Counted from the stretch's first letter, positions 34,680 to 44,038 are shown. The stretch is 64,000 nt of DNA from Bacteroidales bacterium (GCA_017550655.1 JAFZOK010000018.1:124001-188000), one strand, 5' to 3'. Notes: generated by a model from the letters alone, not told the origin. Translations and numbers: made by a program.

Positions 34680-36740
34680 TCAGAACAGGCTCATCTGCCC
34701 GTCTTGAGGCTGGGTTTCCTTTGGCTCTTCTCCGGGAGCGGCAATCCTGTAGAATTCCTCCTCGCTGATGACAGGGATGCCCAGCTTGCGGGCCTTCTCC
34801 AGCTTGGAGGCTCCGGCCTTGCTTCCGGCCAGAAGGTATGTGGTTGAGGCTGTTACGCTGCTTCCTACCTTTCCGCTGTGTGCCTCTATGTAATACTTCA
34901 TTGTTTCTCTAGGGATGGAATAGTTTCCGGTAATCATTATGGTCATTCCCTTCAGAGTGTCCGATACCGGGGCCTTTTCCTCCAGGCTGAACTGAAGGCC
35001 GGCTTTCCTGAGTTCCTCAATTGTCTTGAGATGCCTTGGCTCTTCAAACCAGCCTCTTATGGAATCCACGATTATCCCGCCTATGTCTGCCACCTCCAGA
35101 AGCTCTTCCCTTGAAGCGGCTGCCAGGGCGTCAATATTCTTGAAACGGGAAGCCAGAGTCTTTGCTGTTGTCTCTCCGATATTCCTGATTCCCAGTGCAT
35201 ACAGAACTCTGTGGAACGGTACGGACTTGGATTTTTCCAGTGAGGCGCGGAAGTTCTCCACGCTCTTTCCCTTCCATTTGTCGAGGCTCAGGAGCTGGAG
35301 GTCGTCCAGATTGTATAGATCCTGGAGTTCACGCACATATTCCCTTTCGCACAACTGGTGTACGGCTACTTCTCCGATATTGATATCCATTGCCTTGCGG
35401 GAGGCGAAATGGAGGAACTTTCCTTCTATCTGAGGAGGGCAGAAGTCCGAGTTCGGGCAGAAGAACTTGGATTGCTCCGGATCCCTGACAAGCGATGCGC
35501 CGCAGGCAGGACAAACCTTCGGGAAGGTTTCCGGAACGCTTCCGCTCTCCCTTCTGGAGAGTTCTACACGGGTAATCTTAGGGATGATTTCCCCACCCTT
35601 TTCCACATACACGCTGTCTCCGACGCGGATATCCAGGATCTCCATCTGGTCCGCGTTGTGGAGGGTGGCCCGCTTGACGGTAGTTCCGCTGAGCTGCACA
35701 GGGGAGAGATTTGCCACAGGGGTTACGGCTCCGGTTCTTCCAACCTGATAGTCGATTGACTCTATCTTTGTCAGGGCTTCTTCCGGCTTGAACTTGTAGG
35801 CTACTGCCCATTTAGGAGTCTTTGCCGTAAAGCCCAGAGCTGTCTGGATGGCGTACTGGTCAACCTTCACAACCACTCCGTCAGTAGGGTAAGGCAGGGA
35901 ATGGCGCCTGGTGTCCCATTCCTGAATATATTGTATAACTTCTTCTATGTCAGAACATCTCCTTGAGAGAGACGATATCGGGAGCCCCCAGCTTGCGGCA
36001 TCCTCCAGAGACTTGCTGTGCAGGGAATTTTCGTATCCCGGAGCAATCAGATGATAGAGCACGCAGTCCAGCCCTCTTTCAGAGACGGCCTTGCTGGAAA
36101 GCATTTTCAGGGAACCGGCCGTGGCGTTTCTCGGATTGGCGAACAGAGGTTCCTCGTCCAGTTCTCTCTGGATGTTGAGTTTGTCGAAGGAAGCGAACGG
36201 CATAAAGACCTCGCCGCGGATTTCAAACTCGGCGGGATATCCGCTATCTTCCTTGAGCTGCAGAGGCACAGACTTGATTGTCTTGATGTTGCGCGTGACA
36301 TCGTCTCCCACGCTTCCGTCTCCGCGGGTCAGAGCCCTTACCAGGATCCCGCCCCTGTAAAGCAGATTAATGCCCGTACCGTCGAATTTAAGTTCGCAGT
36401 TGTAGGTGAAAGGGGAATCCGTGCCCTTTCTAACCCTGGCGTCAAAATCGCGGAGCTCCTCAATACTGTAAGTGTTTGCAAGAGAGAGCATAGGGTGCTT
36501 ATGGGCATACTGGGAGAAAGGAGCGTTTTCCGTTTCAAGGTCGCTTCCCACCTTGGAGGTAGGGGAATCGGGGTTCTTGAACTCGGGATAGAGTTCCTCC
36601 AGCTGGATGAGTTCCTTCAAAAGGAGATCAAACTCGTAGTCTGAAATCGTGGGCGAGTTCTCCAGATAATAATGCCTGTTGTGGGCATTTATCTCCTCTG
36701 TCAGGGCGTCAATCCTCCGTTTTGCTTCGTTTTTGTCCAT
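34680..36740 (-). CDS. ligA: NAD-dependent DNA ligase
   Basis: 686 residues, standard length. The adenylation lysine is in ELKFDGTGI (KxDG). The OB fold, a Cys4 zinc finger (CPACGASL and later FCPN/FCPPQ), helix-hairpin-helix repeats and a C-terminal BRCT domain (MTIMITGNYS onward) follow in the usual order. It seals nicks during replication and repair. It heads a seven-gene minus-strand run; fprA follows after 34 bases. Confidence 0.96.
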   Translation of the reverse strand: MDKNEAKRRIDALTEEINAHNRHYYLENSPTISDYEFDLLLKELIQLEELYPEFKNPDSPTSKVGSDLETENAPFSQYAHKHPMLSLANTYSIEELRDFDARVRKGTDSPFTYNCELKFDGTGINLLYRGGILVRALTRGDGSVGDDVTRNIKTIKSVPLQLKEDSGYPAEFEIRGEVFMPFASFDKLNIQRELDEEPLFANPRNATAGSLKMLSSKAVSERGLDCVLYHLIAPGYENSLHSKSLEDAASWGLPISSLSRRCSDIEEVIQYIQEWDTRRHSLPYPTDGVVVKVDQYAIQTALGFTAKTPKWAVAYKFKPEEALTKIESIDYQVGRTGAVTPVANLSPVQLSGTTVKRATLHNADQMEILDIRVGDSVYVEKGGEIIPKITRVELSRRESGSVPETFPKVCPACGASLVRDPEQSKFFCPNSDFCPPQIEGKFLHFASRKAMDINIGEVAVHQLCEREYVRELQDLYNLDDLQLLSLDKWKGKSVENFRASLEKSKSVPFHRVLYALGIRNIGETTAKTLASRFKNIDALAAASREELLEVADIGGIIVDSIRGWFEEPRHLKTIEELRKAGLQFSLEEKAPVSDTLKGMTIMITGNYSIPRETMKYYIEAHSGKVGSSVTASTTYLLAGSKAGASKLEKARKLGIPVISEEEFYRIAAPGEEPKETQPQDGQMSLF

Positions 36741-36759
36741 ACAAACACTTACAATCTGC

Positions 36760-36797
36760 CAAATTTAGCGATTATTTTAATAAAAATGGTACATTTG
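36760..36797. promoter_or_regulatory. Divergent promoter region ligA / phosphofructokinase
   Basis: Minus-strand TAAATTTG (36760-36767) is a -7 match 19 bases before ligA. Plus-strand TACATTTG (36790-36797) is a -7 match 24 bases before the phosphofructokinase ATG. Neither has an exact TTTG at -33. Confidence 0.5.
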
Positions 36798-36821
36798 CCC
36801 CCGATTTAGAGTCATCGAATT

Positions 36822-38054
36822 ATGCAAAAATCTATCGTAATCCTGACAGGCGGCGGTCCCGCCCCGGGAATGAATACTGTTGTAGGCAGTATAACAAAAA
36901 CTTTCTTAAGCAACGGATACCGTGTTCTGGGCCTTCACGGAGGTTACAAAGGCCTTTTCTCCGAGAATCCGAATTATGTGGAGCTTGATTTCTTCAAGGC
37001 GGACGATATCTTCAATCGCGGAGGATCCTTCCTCGTGATGAGCCGCTTCAAGCCGACGCAGGAGGATTTTGACAAGAACTTCAACCTGAAATTCTTCCAG
37101 GACAACAACATAGAACTGCTGGTCACCATCGGTGGAGATGATACCGCTTCTACCGCAAACCGTATTGCCAAGTTCCTGAAGGCAAAGAATTTCCCTATTT
37201 CCAACATTCACGTTCCAAAGACTATAGACAACGACCTTCCTCTGCCTCAGAACATCCCTACGTTCGGATACCAGAGCGCAAAGGGAGAGGGCTCCAGGAT
37301 TGCCGCAACCGTTTACGAGGATGCGCGCACAAGCCACAACTGGTTTGTGATTTCCGCTATGGGACGCAGCGCAGGACACCTTGCACTGGCAATCGGCTAC
37401 ACCAACCATTTCCCTATGATCGTGATTCCGGAGATGTTCAACAAGAGCGACATTTCTGTGGAGAAGATTCTCAACATGGCAGTTTCCGCCATTATCAAGA
37501 GAAAGATCCTGGGAATCGACTATGGAGCAATCATCATTTCCGAGGGCGTTTTCGAGGGCTTCTCTCCTGAGGAACTCAAGAACTACGGTGTAAGGTTCTC
37601 ATACGACGAGCACGGACATCCGGAACTTGGCAAGATTTCCAAAGCCCAGATGTTCAACGATATTCTCGACGTGAAACTCAACCAGCTGGGCCTGAAGGTG
37701 AAGATCCGTCCTGTGGAGATCGGATACGAGATCCGCTGCATCACCCCTCACGCTTACGACCTGGTTTACTGTACCGAGCTGGGTATGGGAGTTTACAAGC
37801 TCTTCAAGCAGGGCATAACCGGATGTATGGTTTACCTGGATTTGAACGGAAATATCAAGAGCCTGTACCTGAAGGATATGCAGGATCCAACCACCGGAAA
37901 GATTCCTCCAAGAGGAGTTAATATCCATCAGGACAAGGTGAACATGATCTTCGAGTACATAATGCACTATATCACGCCTGCAGACTATGAGGCGGCCAAA
38001 AAGTACGTTCCGGATCCAGAGACTTACGACTTCAAGAAAATCTTGAACTGGTAG
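36822..38054 (+). CDS. 6-phosphofructokinase, probably pyrophosphate-dependent
   Basis: 410 residues of the phosphofructokinase family. GGGPAPGMN (10-18) is the phosphoryl-donor loop. At the selector sites it reads GGDD (D107), where ATP enzymes have GGDGS, and PKTIDND (K133), where ATP enzymes have Gly. Both changes mark PPi-dependent enzymes. It phosphorylates fructose 6-phosphate with PPi, reversibly, in glycolysis. It is transcribed alone, divergent from ligA, with a tRNA gene on the opposite strand just after it. Confidence 0.88.
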   Translation: MQKSIVILTGGGPAPGMNTVVGSITKTFLSNGYRVLGLHGGYKGLFSENPNYVELDFFKADDIFNRGGSFLVMSRFKPTQEDFDKNFNLKFFQDNNIELLVTIGGDDTASTANRIAKFLKAKNFPISNIHVPKTIDNDLPLPQNIPTFGYQSAKGEGSRIAATVYEDARTSHNWFVISAMGRSAGHLALAIGYTNHFPMIVIPEMFNKSDISVEKILNMAVSAIIKRKILGIDYGAIIISEGVFEGFSPEELKNYGVRFSYDEHGHPELGKISKAQMFNDILDVKLNQLGLKVKIRPVEIGYEIRCITPHAYDLVYCTELGMGVYKLFKQGITGCMVYLDLNGNIKSLYLKDMQDPTTGKIPPRGVNIHQDKVNMIFEYIMHYITPADYEAAKKYVPDPETYDFKKILNW

Positions 38055-38065
38055 AAAAAAAGAAG

Positions 38066-38138
38066 AGCCATCTTGGAGGTTCGAACTCCAGACCTACGCG
38101 TTACGAATGCGTTGCTCTACCTGCTGAGCTAAGATGGC
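38066..38138 (-). tRNA. tRNA-Thr (anticodon CGU)
   Basis: Cloverleaf: acceptor GCCATCT/AGATGGC, D-stem GCTC/GAGC, anticodon arm ACGCA-TTCGTAA-CGCGT, T-arm TGGAG-TTCGAAC-CTCCA. The anticodon CGT reads ACG (Thr). The last anticodon-stem pair is A-C, a mismatch. The discriminator is U and CCA is not encoded. A run of seven T follows on the minus strand. It lies antisense between the phosphofructokinase and MATE genes. Confidence 0.92.
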
Positions 38139-38169
38139 TTGTTGCGGGTGCAAAAGTAATAAAAAATTT

Positions 38170-39531
38170 ATGGCTGTAGTAATCCCTACCGAACTTGGAA
38201 CCGAGAAAATCTCCAAGCTGCTGAGGCAATATGCTGTGCCGGCGATAATTGCAATGACCGCATCATCGCTCTACAACATGTGCGACAGCATTTTCATCGG
38301 TCAGGGAGTGGGCTCTTTGGCTCTTGCCGGACTGGCGCTGACGTTCCCGATAATGAACCTCAGCGCCGCCGTGGGAACCCTTGTGGGAGTGGGTGCAGCA
38401 ACTCTTATCAGCGTCCTTCTGGGGCAGAAAAACTACGATACGGCCAATAGGGTTTTGGGTAACTCTCTGGTACTTAACATTATCACGGGCATAATATTCG
38501 GTGCTTTAGTCATTGCGTTCCTGGATCCCATCCTGTATTTCTTCGGAGCCAGCGAGAATACCATTTCCTATGCCAGGGAGTATATGTTCATCATCCTCCT
38601 GGGCAATGTGATCACCCATCTTTACTTCGGCCTGAACGCCGTGGTCAGGGTTATGGGACTTCCCAAGAAGGCGATGGGGGCCACCATTTTCACTGTCGCG
38701 ATAAACTTTGTGCTGGACTACGTCTTCATTTTCATTTTCAAGTGGGGAATCAGGGGTGCGGCAATCGCAACTGTGCTTTCCCAATTCCTGGCCATGGTCT
38801 ATGTTATCAGCCTGGTTTCCAACAAAAACAGGGTGATTCATTTTCAGAGGGGAATCTATCGCCTGAAGAAGAAGATAATCTCCCAGACTTTCTCAATAGG
38901 AATGGCTCCTTTCCTGATGAATGCCTGCGCCTGCATAATCGTGATAGTGATAAACAGGCAGCTTTACAAGTACGGAGGGGATATGGCCATTGGAGCGTAT
39001 GGAATCCAGAACCGCCTGGTTTTCATTGCAGTTATGATAGTGATGGGCATTAACCAGGGAATGCAGCCGATTGCAGGATACAACTATGGCGCCCAGAAGC
39101 ACGACAGGGTTTCCCGCGTGCTGAAAATTTCAATTATCTGGGCTACTGTGGTGACCACCCTGTTTTTCATCGTTGCGGAACTGTTCCCGAGGCAGCTTGC
39201 CGAGATATTCACTGACGACGAGGAGCTTCTGGCCCACACTACAAGGGGCATGAGAATAAACTTTGTGGCCTTTGCCATAGTCGGTTTCCAGATGGTTACC
39301 ACCAATTTCTTCCAGAGCATCGGAAAGGCCAAGAAAGCTATCTTCTTGAGCCTCAGCCGACAGGCTATATGCCTGCTGCCTCTGCTTCTGGTGCTTCCGC
39401 CAATACTGGGCGTGGACGGAGTATGGTGGAGTCTCCCGATTTCGGATCTTATTGCCAGCATACTTACATTGTGGCTGCTTCTAAGGCAGAGGAACGAATT
39501 CCGCAGAAACATCAATCTTAACGCTTCATAG
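38170..39531 (+). CDS. MATE-family efflux transporter
   Basis: 453 residues with about twelve membrane spans and the two-fold pseudo-repeat of MATE proteins (VPAIIAMTASSLYNMCDSIF-type first helix; ANRVLGNSL; IGMAPFLMNA in the second half). An in-frame ATG at 38134 lies inside the tRNA gene, so the ATG at 38170 is preferred. It exports organic cations or drugs by sodium or proton antiport; the substrate is unknown. The next gene starts directly after its stop. Confidence 0.9.
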   Translation: MAVVIPTELGTEKISKLLRQYAVPAIIAMTASSLYNMCDSIFIGQGVGSLALAGLALTFPIMNLSAAVGTLVGVGAATLISVLLGQKNYDTANRVLGNSLVLNIITGIIFGALVIAFLDPILYFFGASENTISYAREYMFIILLGNVITHLYFGLNAVVRVMGLPKKAMGATIFTVAINFVLDYVFIFIFKWGIRGAAIATVLSQFLAMVYVISLVSNKNRVIHFQRGIYRLKKKIISQTFSIGMAPFLMNACACIIVIVINRQLYKYGGDMAIGAYGIQNRLVFIAVMIVMGINQGMQPIAGYNYGAQKHDRVSRVLKISIIWATVVTTLFFIVAELFPRQLAEIFTDDEELLAHTTRGMRINFVAFAIVGFQMVTTNFFQSIGKAKKAIFLSLSRQAICLLPLLLVLPPILGVDGVWWSLPISDLIASILTLWLLLRQRNEFRRNINLNAS

Positions 39532-40173
39532 ATGGAAAAGAGTATTCACATAAACATTGGAAGACAGATAGGGGCCGGCGGCCTTGACGTTGCCAGGGAA
39601 CTGGGAAAGCGTTTCGGCATAAAGGTTTACGACAAGGAACTCCTGGCTTTGGCTGCAAAGGAAAGCGGCCTGGACCATTCCGTATTTGTCAGGGAGGACG
39701 AGAAGGACAACCTTTCCCTAAACACGGGCTTCAGCCTTTCCTCTTTTACCGAAGTAATTACAAACGCTTTCAAGCCAAGCGTTTACAATAGCAATACAAT
39801 CTTCACCATCCAGAGCGAAGTAATCCGTAAACTGGCCTCGGAGGGCTCAACGATATTTGTCGGAAGATGCGCGGATTATATTCTGAGAGATGTTCCGGGA
39901 TGCTTCAACGTTTTCATAACCGCCTCTATGCGGGACCGTATCAACAGGGTGCGCACGGTAAACAAATACGGGGATTCCGTAGGTATCTCCGATGAAAAGC
40001 TTGCTGATCTTCTCCAGAAAGGGGACCGCAAGAGGGCGTCATACTACGGAGATTACTCCTTCAAAACCTGGGGAGCTGCTGAGAGTTATGATATGTGCTT
40101 GAATTCCAGCCTTCTTGGAATAGATGGCTGTGCAGACCTCATCGAAGAGACGATAAAGCGTCGTCTGCTTTAA
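39532..40173 (+). CDS. Cytidylate-kinase-like family protein
   Basis: 213 residues of the AAA_26/cytidylate kinase-like family. The N-terminus (INIGRQIGAGG) replaces the classical P-loop with GRQIGAGG, which is usual for the family. EGSTIFVGRCADYIL is the second conserved block. Nucleotide-kinase activity on an unidentified substrate is assumed. It starts with no gap after the MATE gene, a pairing common in Bacteroidales and Firmicutes, and its last 35 bases overlap the convergent HAD gene. Confidence 0.82.
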   Translation: MEKSIHINIGRQIGAGGLDVARELGKRFGIKVYDKELLALAAKESGLDHSVFVREDEKDNLSLNTGFSLSSFTEVITNAFKPSVYNSNTIFTIQSEVIRKLASEGSTIFVGRCADYILRDVPGCFNVFITASMRDRINRVRTVNKYGDSVGISDEKLADLLQKGDRKRASYYGDYSFKTWGAAESYDMCLNSSLLGIDGCADLIEETIKRRLL

Positions 40174-40975
40174 TTTTCCTGATAAGCTTTGTGACTATTT
40201 CCTCAACGAGGCTTCCCTTGCTGTAGTCTGCAGGGCAGGTAAAGCTTACCCTGTGCTGCTCGAACAGCCTCTGTGCCACCTCCTTGGAGGCAGGAGAAGA
40301 GTTGTATACGGCAATGGAGGTTCCACCCAGCTGACGGGTGAGTTTCATGCAAGGCACGTCCGTTTCCCCGTCGCCGAAATAAATCATATTGGAGAAAGAG
40401 ATTCTCTTTTCCTCCTCAGGCACGGAAGAGTTGATCTTTTCGCTGTCGTGGATATTGAGGATTCCCTTGTTTATCTTGAAGAGGAACTGCGTCTTGTTGG
40501 TGTAGTTAACGGCTGAGGCCGGCCAGATTGCGCATCCGTCCTTGCCGTAATAGAAGGAACTTGCGAAGATTGCCTTGAATTCTTTGGCGATGCTGGTGCC
40601 CTGCATAATCTCCAGAAGTCCGGAGGAATTTATGTAATGCTCAACGATTACGCCCTCTCTCCTGCCAATCTCCTTAATCCTTGAAAACCAGGTTTCAACG
40701 CCTTTGAAATAGGTAATGTCCCTGCCGAATGAGCGCAGACGGTTCCTTGTCAGGCGGATGCCTTTGCGCCGCGCTTCCTCCAGCATCAGCAGCATGTAGA
40801 TCAGCACTCCGTCGGCATCCTGCTTCTGGGACATTACGTGGGTTTCCCCCCAGAATTCGTCCTTGCTTCTTCCAACGGCGTTTATAAAGGAATACTCCTG
40901 CATGTTGCCTGGAGCGAGAGTCCCGTCAAAGTCGTATATCAGCGCCGCTATCGGCTTCTCTTTCTTCTTGTTCAT
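40139..40975 (-). CDS. HAD-superfamily hydrolase
   Basis: 278 residues. Motif I is YDFDGTLAPGN, motif II lies around INSSGL, and motif IV is IYFGDGETDVPCM, giving a complete HAD active site. The long segment between motifs I and II forms a cap. The substrate is unknown; distant likeness to phosphoserine-phosphatase-like proteins is only at fold level. Its 3' end overlaps the cytidylate-kinase-like gene tail-to-tail by 35 bases. It follows the WYL regulator gene by 22 bases. Confidence 0.82.
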   Translation of the reverse strand: MNKKKEKPIAALIYDFDGTLAPGNMQEYSFINAVGRSKDEFWGETHVMSQKQDADGVLIYMLLMLEEARRKGIRLTRNRLRSFGRDITYFKGVETWFSRIKEIGRREGVIVEHYINSSGLLEIMQGTSIAKEFKAIFASSFYYGKDGCAIWPASAVNYTNKTQFLFKINKGILNIHDSEKINSSVPEEEKRISFSNMIYFGDGETDVPCMKLTRQLGGTSIAVYNSSPASKEVAQRLFEQHRVSFTCPADYSKGSLVEEIVTKLIRKIKADDALSSLR

Positions 40976-40997
40976 CGCTAATAATCAATGGATAACA

Positions 40998-42119
40998 TCA
41001 GAAAAGGGATGAGAAGAGGTCTTCTTCCGGCTTTTCCTGCTGTTTCTTCTTTTTCTTTGTTTCCTTCTCTTTCCTGGCTTTGATTTCGGCTGCCGGCATA
41101 GGGCTTGGCAGGTCTGAAACCACATTGCGTATGAAGTCGTTAGCCCTGGTCTCCAGATATTTAGGGCTCTGAATGGTTATGTATGGATGGTTTTCGTAAA
41201 CCCATCTGAAGAATTCGTCGTTAGGGATGATGCTCAGGCGGAAGGTGCAGCTTCCGTCCTCGTCCTTGAGCGAGAGTTTCTGTGAAGGATGCAGAGGGTT
41301 CTGTATCAGGTACCTGGAGATGATGCCTTCCGCCTTGAAGACAATGTCTTCCTTCTTTTCCGCAGGGCGGCTGATGCCGATTATGTCTGCAAAATACTCG
41401 TCAGCGTTGAACCTGTAGTTAGGCGGGAACGGCAGGATTGCGTAGGAGTAGCTTGTCACACAATCTGTCTGCACTGCCTGCACTCCTTCCTTGCCGTCCA
41501 CATATCCAAGGCAGAACCACTTGTCCTTCCAGGTGGTAAGATGGAGCGGGTAGAATATCACCTCGCGGGCAAATCCTCTTTCGTCGGTGAAGCTGAGGCT
41601 CAATACTCTGCGATGTATAACCGCATCCTTGATTATGTCCAGGAAGGCTCCTCCCGACGGCTTTGCGGCCTTCTGCCTGCGTATCTTCTGGAATGCTCCG
41701 TTTACCTTTACCTCAAGGCATTCCCTGATAAGGTCCACAGCTCCTTCCAGAGACTCCATCCCAGCCATCCTGGAATATCTTTCCAGTGTCTCGGCTATCT
41801 CAGAAAGCGGTGTGAGGGTTGTCTGCTTGACGTTTGCGTTGCCGATGGAATAGTCCGGATCAGAATACTTGTAGTACTTCTGCTCATAAACCACGATAGG
41901 TGCGTTATAGCCCTTTTTCTTGTCTCTCATCATCTGAAGGTCAAGCTGTACGGTTCTGGTGGATACCGCGAAATTATCCTTGAGCTTGCCTTTGCTGTTC
42001 TCCTTTATCGCTCTGGTACAGGCGGCAATAAGATCCTGGAGAGAATACTTGTGAGCGGTATCTCTCAGGCAGGCGTCTATGGTTATGTGCCTCAGCAGGG
42101 CGTTGGAGGTTACAGACAT
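40998..42119 (-). CDS. WYL-domain transcriptional regulator (first)
   Basis: 373 residues. The N-terminal region (1-110) is winged-helix-like, with a Lys-rich wing. The WYL domain spans about 175-330 (RRVLSLSFTD, FYPLHLTTWKDKWFCLGYVDG). A basic Lys/Glu-rich tail ends in EDLFSSLF. WYL regulators bind nucleotides or nucleic-acid ligands and often control defence or stress genes. A palindrome 16-42 bases upstream of the start may be its own operator. The HAD gene follows after 22 bases. Confidence 0.85.
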   Translation of the reverse strand: MSVTSNALLRHITIDACLRDTAHKYSLQDLIAACTRAIKENSKGKLKDNFAVSTRTVQLDLQMMRDKKKGYNAPIVVYEQKYYKYSDPDYSIGNANVKQTTLTPLSEIAETLERYSRMAGMESLEGAVDLIRECLEVKVNGAFQKIRRQKAAKPSGGAFLDIIKDAVIHRRVLSLSFTDERGFAREVIFYPLHLTTWKDKWFCLGYVDGKEGVQAVQTDCVTSYSYAILPFPPNYRFNADEYFADIIGISRPAEKKEDIVFKAEGIISRYLIQNPLHPSQKLSLKDEDGSCTFRLSIIPNDEFFRWVYENHPYITIQSPKYLETRANDFIRNVVSDLPSPMPAAEIKARKEKETKKKKKQQEKPEEDLFSSLF

Positions 42120-42132
42120 ATCAAATACTTGA

Positions 42133-42161
42133 GCGCAAATACATTTGCATCTTCTTTGCGC
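42133..42161 (-). promoter_or_regulatory. Candidate operator upstream of the first WYL gene
   Basis: GCAAATACATTTGC (42135-42148) is a perfect 14-base palindrome. GCGCAAA (42133-42139) and TTTGCGC (42155-42161) add a wider inverted repeat, giving three related half-sites 14-42 bases before the ATG. This fits autoregulation, by analogy with other WYL regulators. Confidence 0.4.
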
Positions 42162-42214
42162 AAAAGTATAAAAAATCTCTAATATTTACAACTTTACACC
42201 AGAAATACGCAATT

Positions 42215-44038
42215 TTACTGCGTTAGGGCTCCGAGTTTGTCGCAAAGGCTCTGGAGAAGAGCCTTGCCAACCGCTTCTTTCTCCCCCAAGCCTGTATCCG
42301 GCATCTTGTCCAGATCACAGGTAATTGCAGAGATAGTGTCAGCGACAATAAAGCCGTTATTGTAGCAGCAGAAAGCGCTTGGGGCTGTGTATGACGGGGA
42401 GAGGATGTTGCGGCTGAGCGGGAAGTCCTCTATGCCCATTCCCAACTGGGCCAGAAGTGTCGCTGCCACATCGCTCTGGTTCATAATCGTGTTGATCTCC
42501 GTTCCCGGAGCAGATATGGCTCCTCCAGTCCATATCATACGGTTTTTGAAGTATTCAGGGCCGTAGGATTGCCTGTAGAGCATATTGTGGTCAGGAAGTA
42601 TCACAACAAGGAGATTGTCCCAAACAGGGCTGTTCCTGAGACTATCCATCAGAGTTCCAAGACATCTGTCCGTATAGGCGGCTGAGTTCAGAACTTTGTC
42701 TTCCAACAGTTTTTCCGGCACATCGAACGGTTCGTGGCTGGATAGGGTCAGGAAGCCGTAGAACCACGGGCTTTCCAGGTTCCTAAGCTGCTTTTCAAGG
42801 AAACGGAAGGTTATGGCATCGTCCACTCCCCACTTGTTGGTCTTCTGCTCTTTCTGGGAGAAATCCGTATCGGCGATGAGGCTCCTGAAGCCGTTGGTTA
42901 TGAGGTAACCCTTTGTGTTGGTGAAGTTTATGTCTCCGCCGTAAAGGAAATGAGTGGAGTAACCTTCATTCAGGAACGCCTCGGCAAGTCTCGGCAGTTT
43001 TTCCACAACCTTCGGCTGCTTCATAAGGGAGGTCTTCGGGAATGCCGGATAACCGCTGAAAATGCTTACAGTTCCCCTGTCTGTCCGGTAACTGTTGCAC
43101 CAGAGGTTGCTGAAGAGTATGCCTTCCTCAGCGATTCTCCACCAATTAGGGGTCACGGTTTCCCTGGAGTATCCCGGAATCTGCGGATCTGTGTAGGTGG
43201 AGCCGAAGCTCTCCATCTCAATAATGAGAACGTTAGGCCTTCTGGTGTTCAATAGCTTTATGCTCAGCGATGTATCCCGTCCCTGATTGTAGAAGGAACC
43301 GAAATAAACTTCTGCCTTTTCTTTGCTCATAAACCTGTACTGCTTCTTGAAATCCTTGCTCTTTCCGATAGATGAAAACAGGCTGAAGGCAGGGTTTACG
43401 GCACTGTGGTTAAGGAACTGGTTATCGCTGAAATAGGCCCGTCCCACGTTCATCACAGATTCCTTTACTCCGCCCCTCAGGGCAAGGAACAGCAGCCCCC
43501 CGGCAATAAGGAGAGCTGCAATGGAGGCGACTCTTCCTTTAGGCTTTTCCGGGGAAGTTTCAAAAGTCTTGGGAGTAGTGCGGTTTAACAGAGCATAGAT
43601 GATTATTGCGTATGCCGCTATAGCCAGTATCCTGATAATCAGATAGCCGGTAGAGACGCTTGCGGTGGCTTCCCCAGGGCTGTCAAGATAAAGGAATACA
43701 GATGCGTCCAGCTTGAATTGCCAGAACGGATATAGGGAAATGTCGGCGACAAAAATAAGGCTCAGGGCAATGGCGGTGATTATGTGATAGGGCCTGAGAA
43801 CCTTTCTGGGGTTCAGTTTAATGAAAAGACTTGCGAGTGCAACTATCCAAGGTATTATTGAAACGTAAGCCGCAGTGGAAAGATCCATTGCCGCTCCGTG
43901 ATACATAACTTTCAGGCAGTCAGATAGGGAAAAACTCTGTCCTTCCCATGCAAAAAGCATGAACAGGGGCTTCTGGAGAATGAAAATCACTACCAGAATG
44001 ACAAAATACCTGATTATGAAAGTCAGCCTGCTTCTCAT
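42215..44038 (-). CDS. LTA-synthase-like membrane phosphotransferase/sulfatase-fold protein
   Basis: 607 residues: about five N-terminal membrane spans (to about residue 190) and then a large extracytoplasmic alkaline-phosphatase-superfamily domain. VLIIEMESFGS supplies metal ligands, RTDRGTVSIFSG holds the likely Thr nucleophile, and SSHEPFD and ILPDHN supply further metal ligands. Related proteins transfer phosphoglycerol or phosphoethanolamine onto envelope glycans. The substrate here is not known. The start overlaps the stop of the second WYL gene by 4 bases, so the regulator and this enzyme are co-expressed. Confidence 0.87.
   Translation of the reverse strand: MRSRLTFIIRYFVILVVIFILQKPLFMLFAWEGQSFSLSDCLKVMYHGAAMDLSTAAYVSIIPWIVALASLFIKLNPRKVLRPYHIITAIALSLIFVADISLYPFWQFKLDASVFLYLDSPGEATASVSTGYLIIRILAIAAYAIIIYALLNRTTPKTFETSPEKPKGRVASIAALLIAGGLLFLALRGGVKESVMNVGRAYFSDNQFLNHSAVNPAFSLFSSIGKSKDFKKQYRFMSKEKAEVYFGSFYNQGRDTSLSIKLLNTRRPNVLIIEMESFGSTYTDPQIPGYSRETVTPNWWRIAEEGILFSNLWCNSYRTDRGTVSIFSGYPAFPKTSLMKQPKVVEKLPRLAEAFLNEGYSTHFLYGGDINFTNTKGYLITNGFRSLIADTDFSQKEQKTNKWGVDDAITFRFLEKQLRNLESPWFYGFLTLSSHEPFDVPEKLLEDKVLNSAAYTDRCLGTLMDSLRNSPVWDNLLVVILPDHNMLYRQSYGPEYFKNRMIWTGGAISAPGTEINTIMNQSDVAATLLAQLGMGIEDFPLSRNILSPSYTAPSAFCCYNNGFIVADTISAITCDLDKMPDTGLGEKEAVGKALLQSLCDKLGALTQ

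Noticed and set aside
38134-38169. Earlier ATG for the MATE exporter
   Set aside because: It lies within the tRNA-Thr gene and adds a Cys/Lys-rich peptide not expected in the family.
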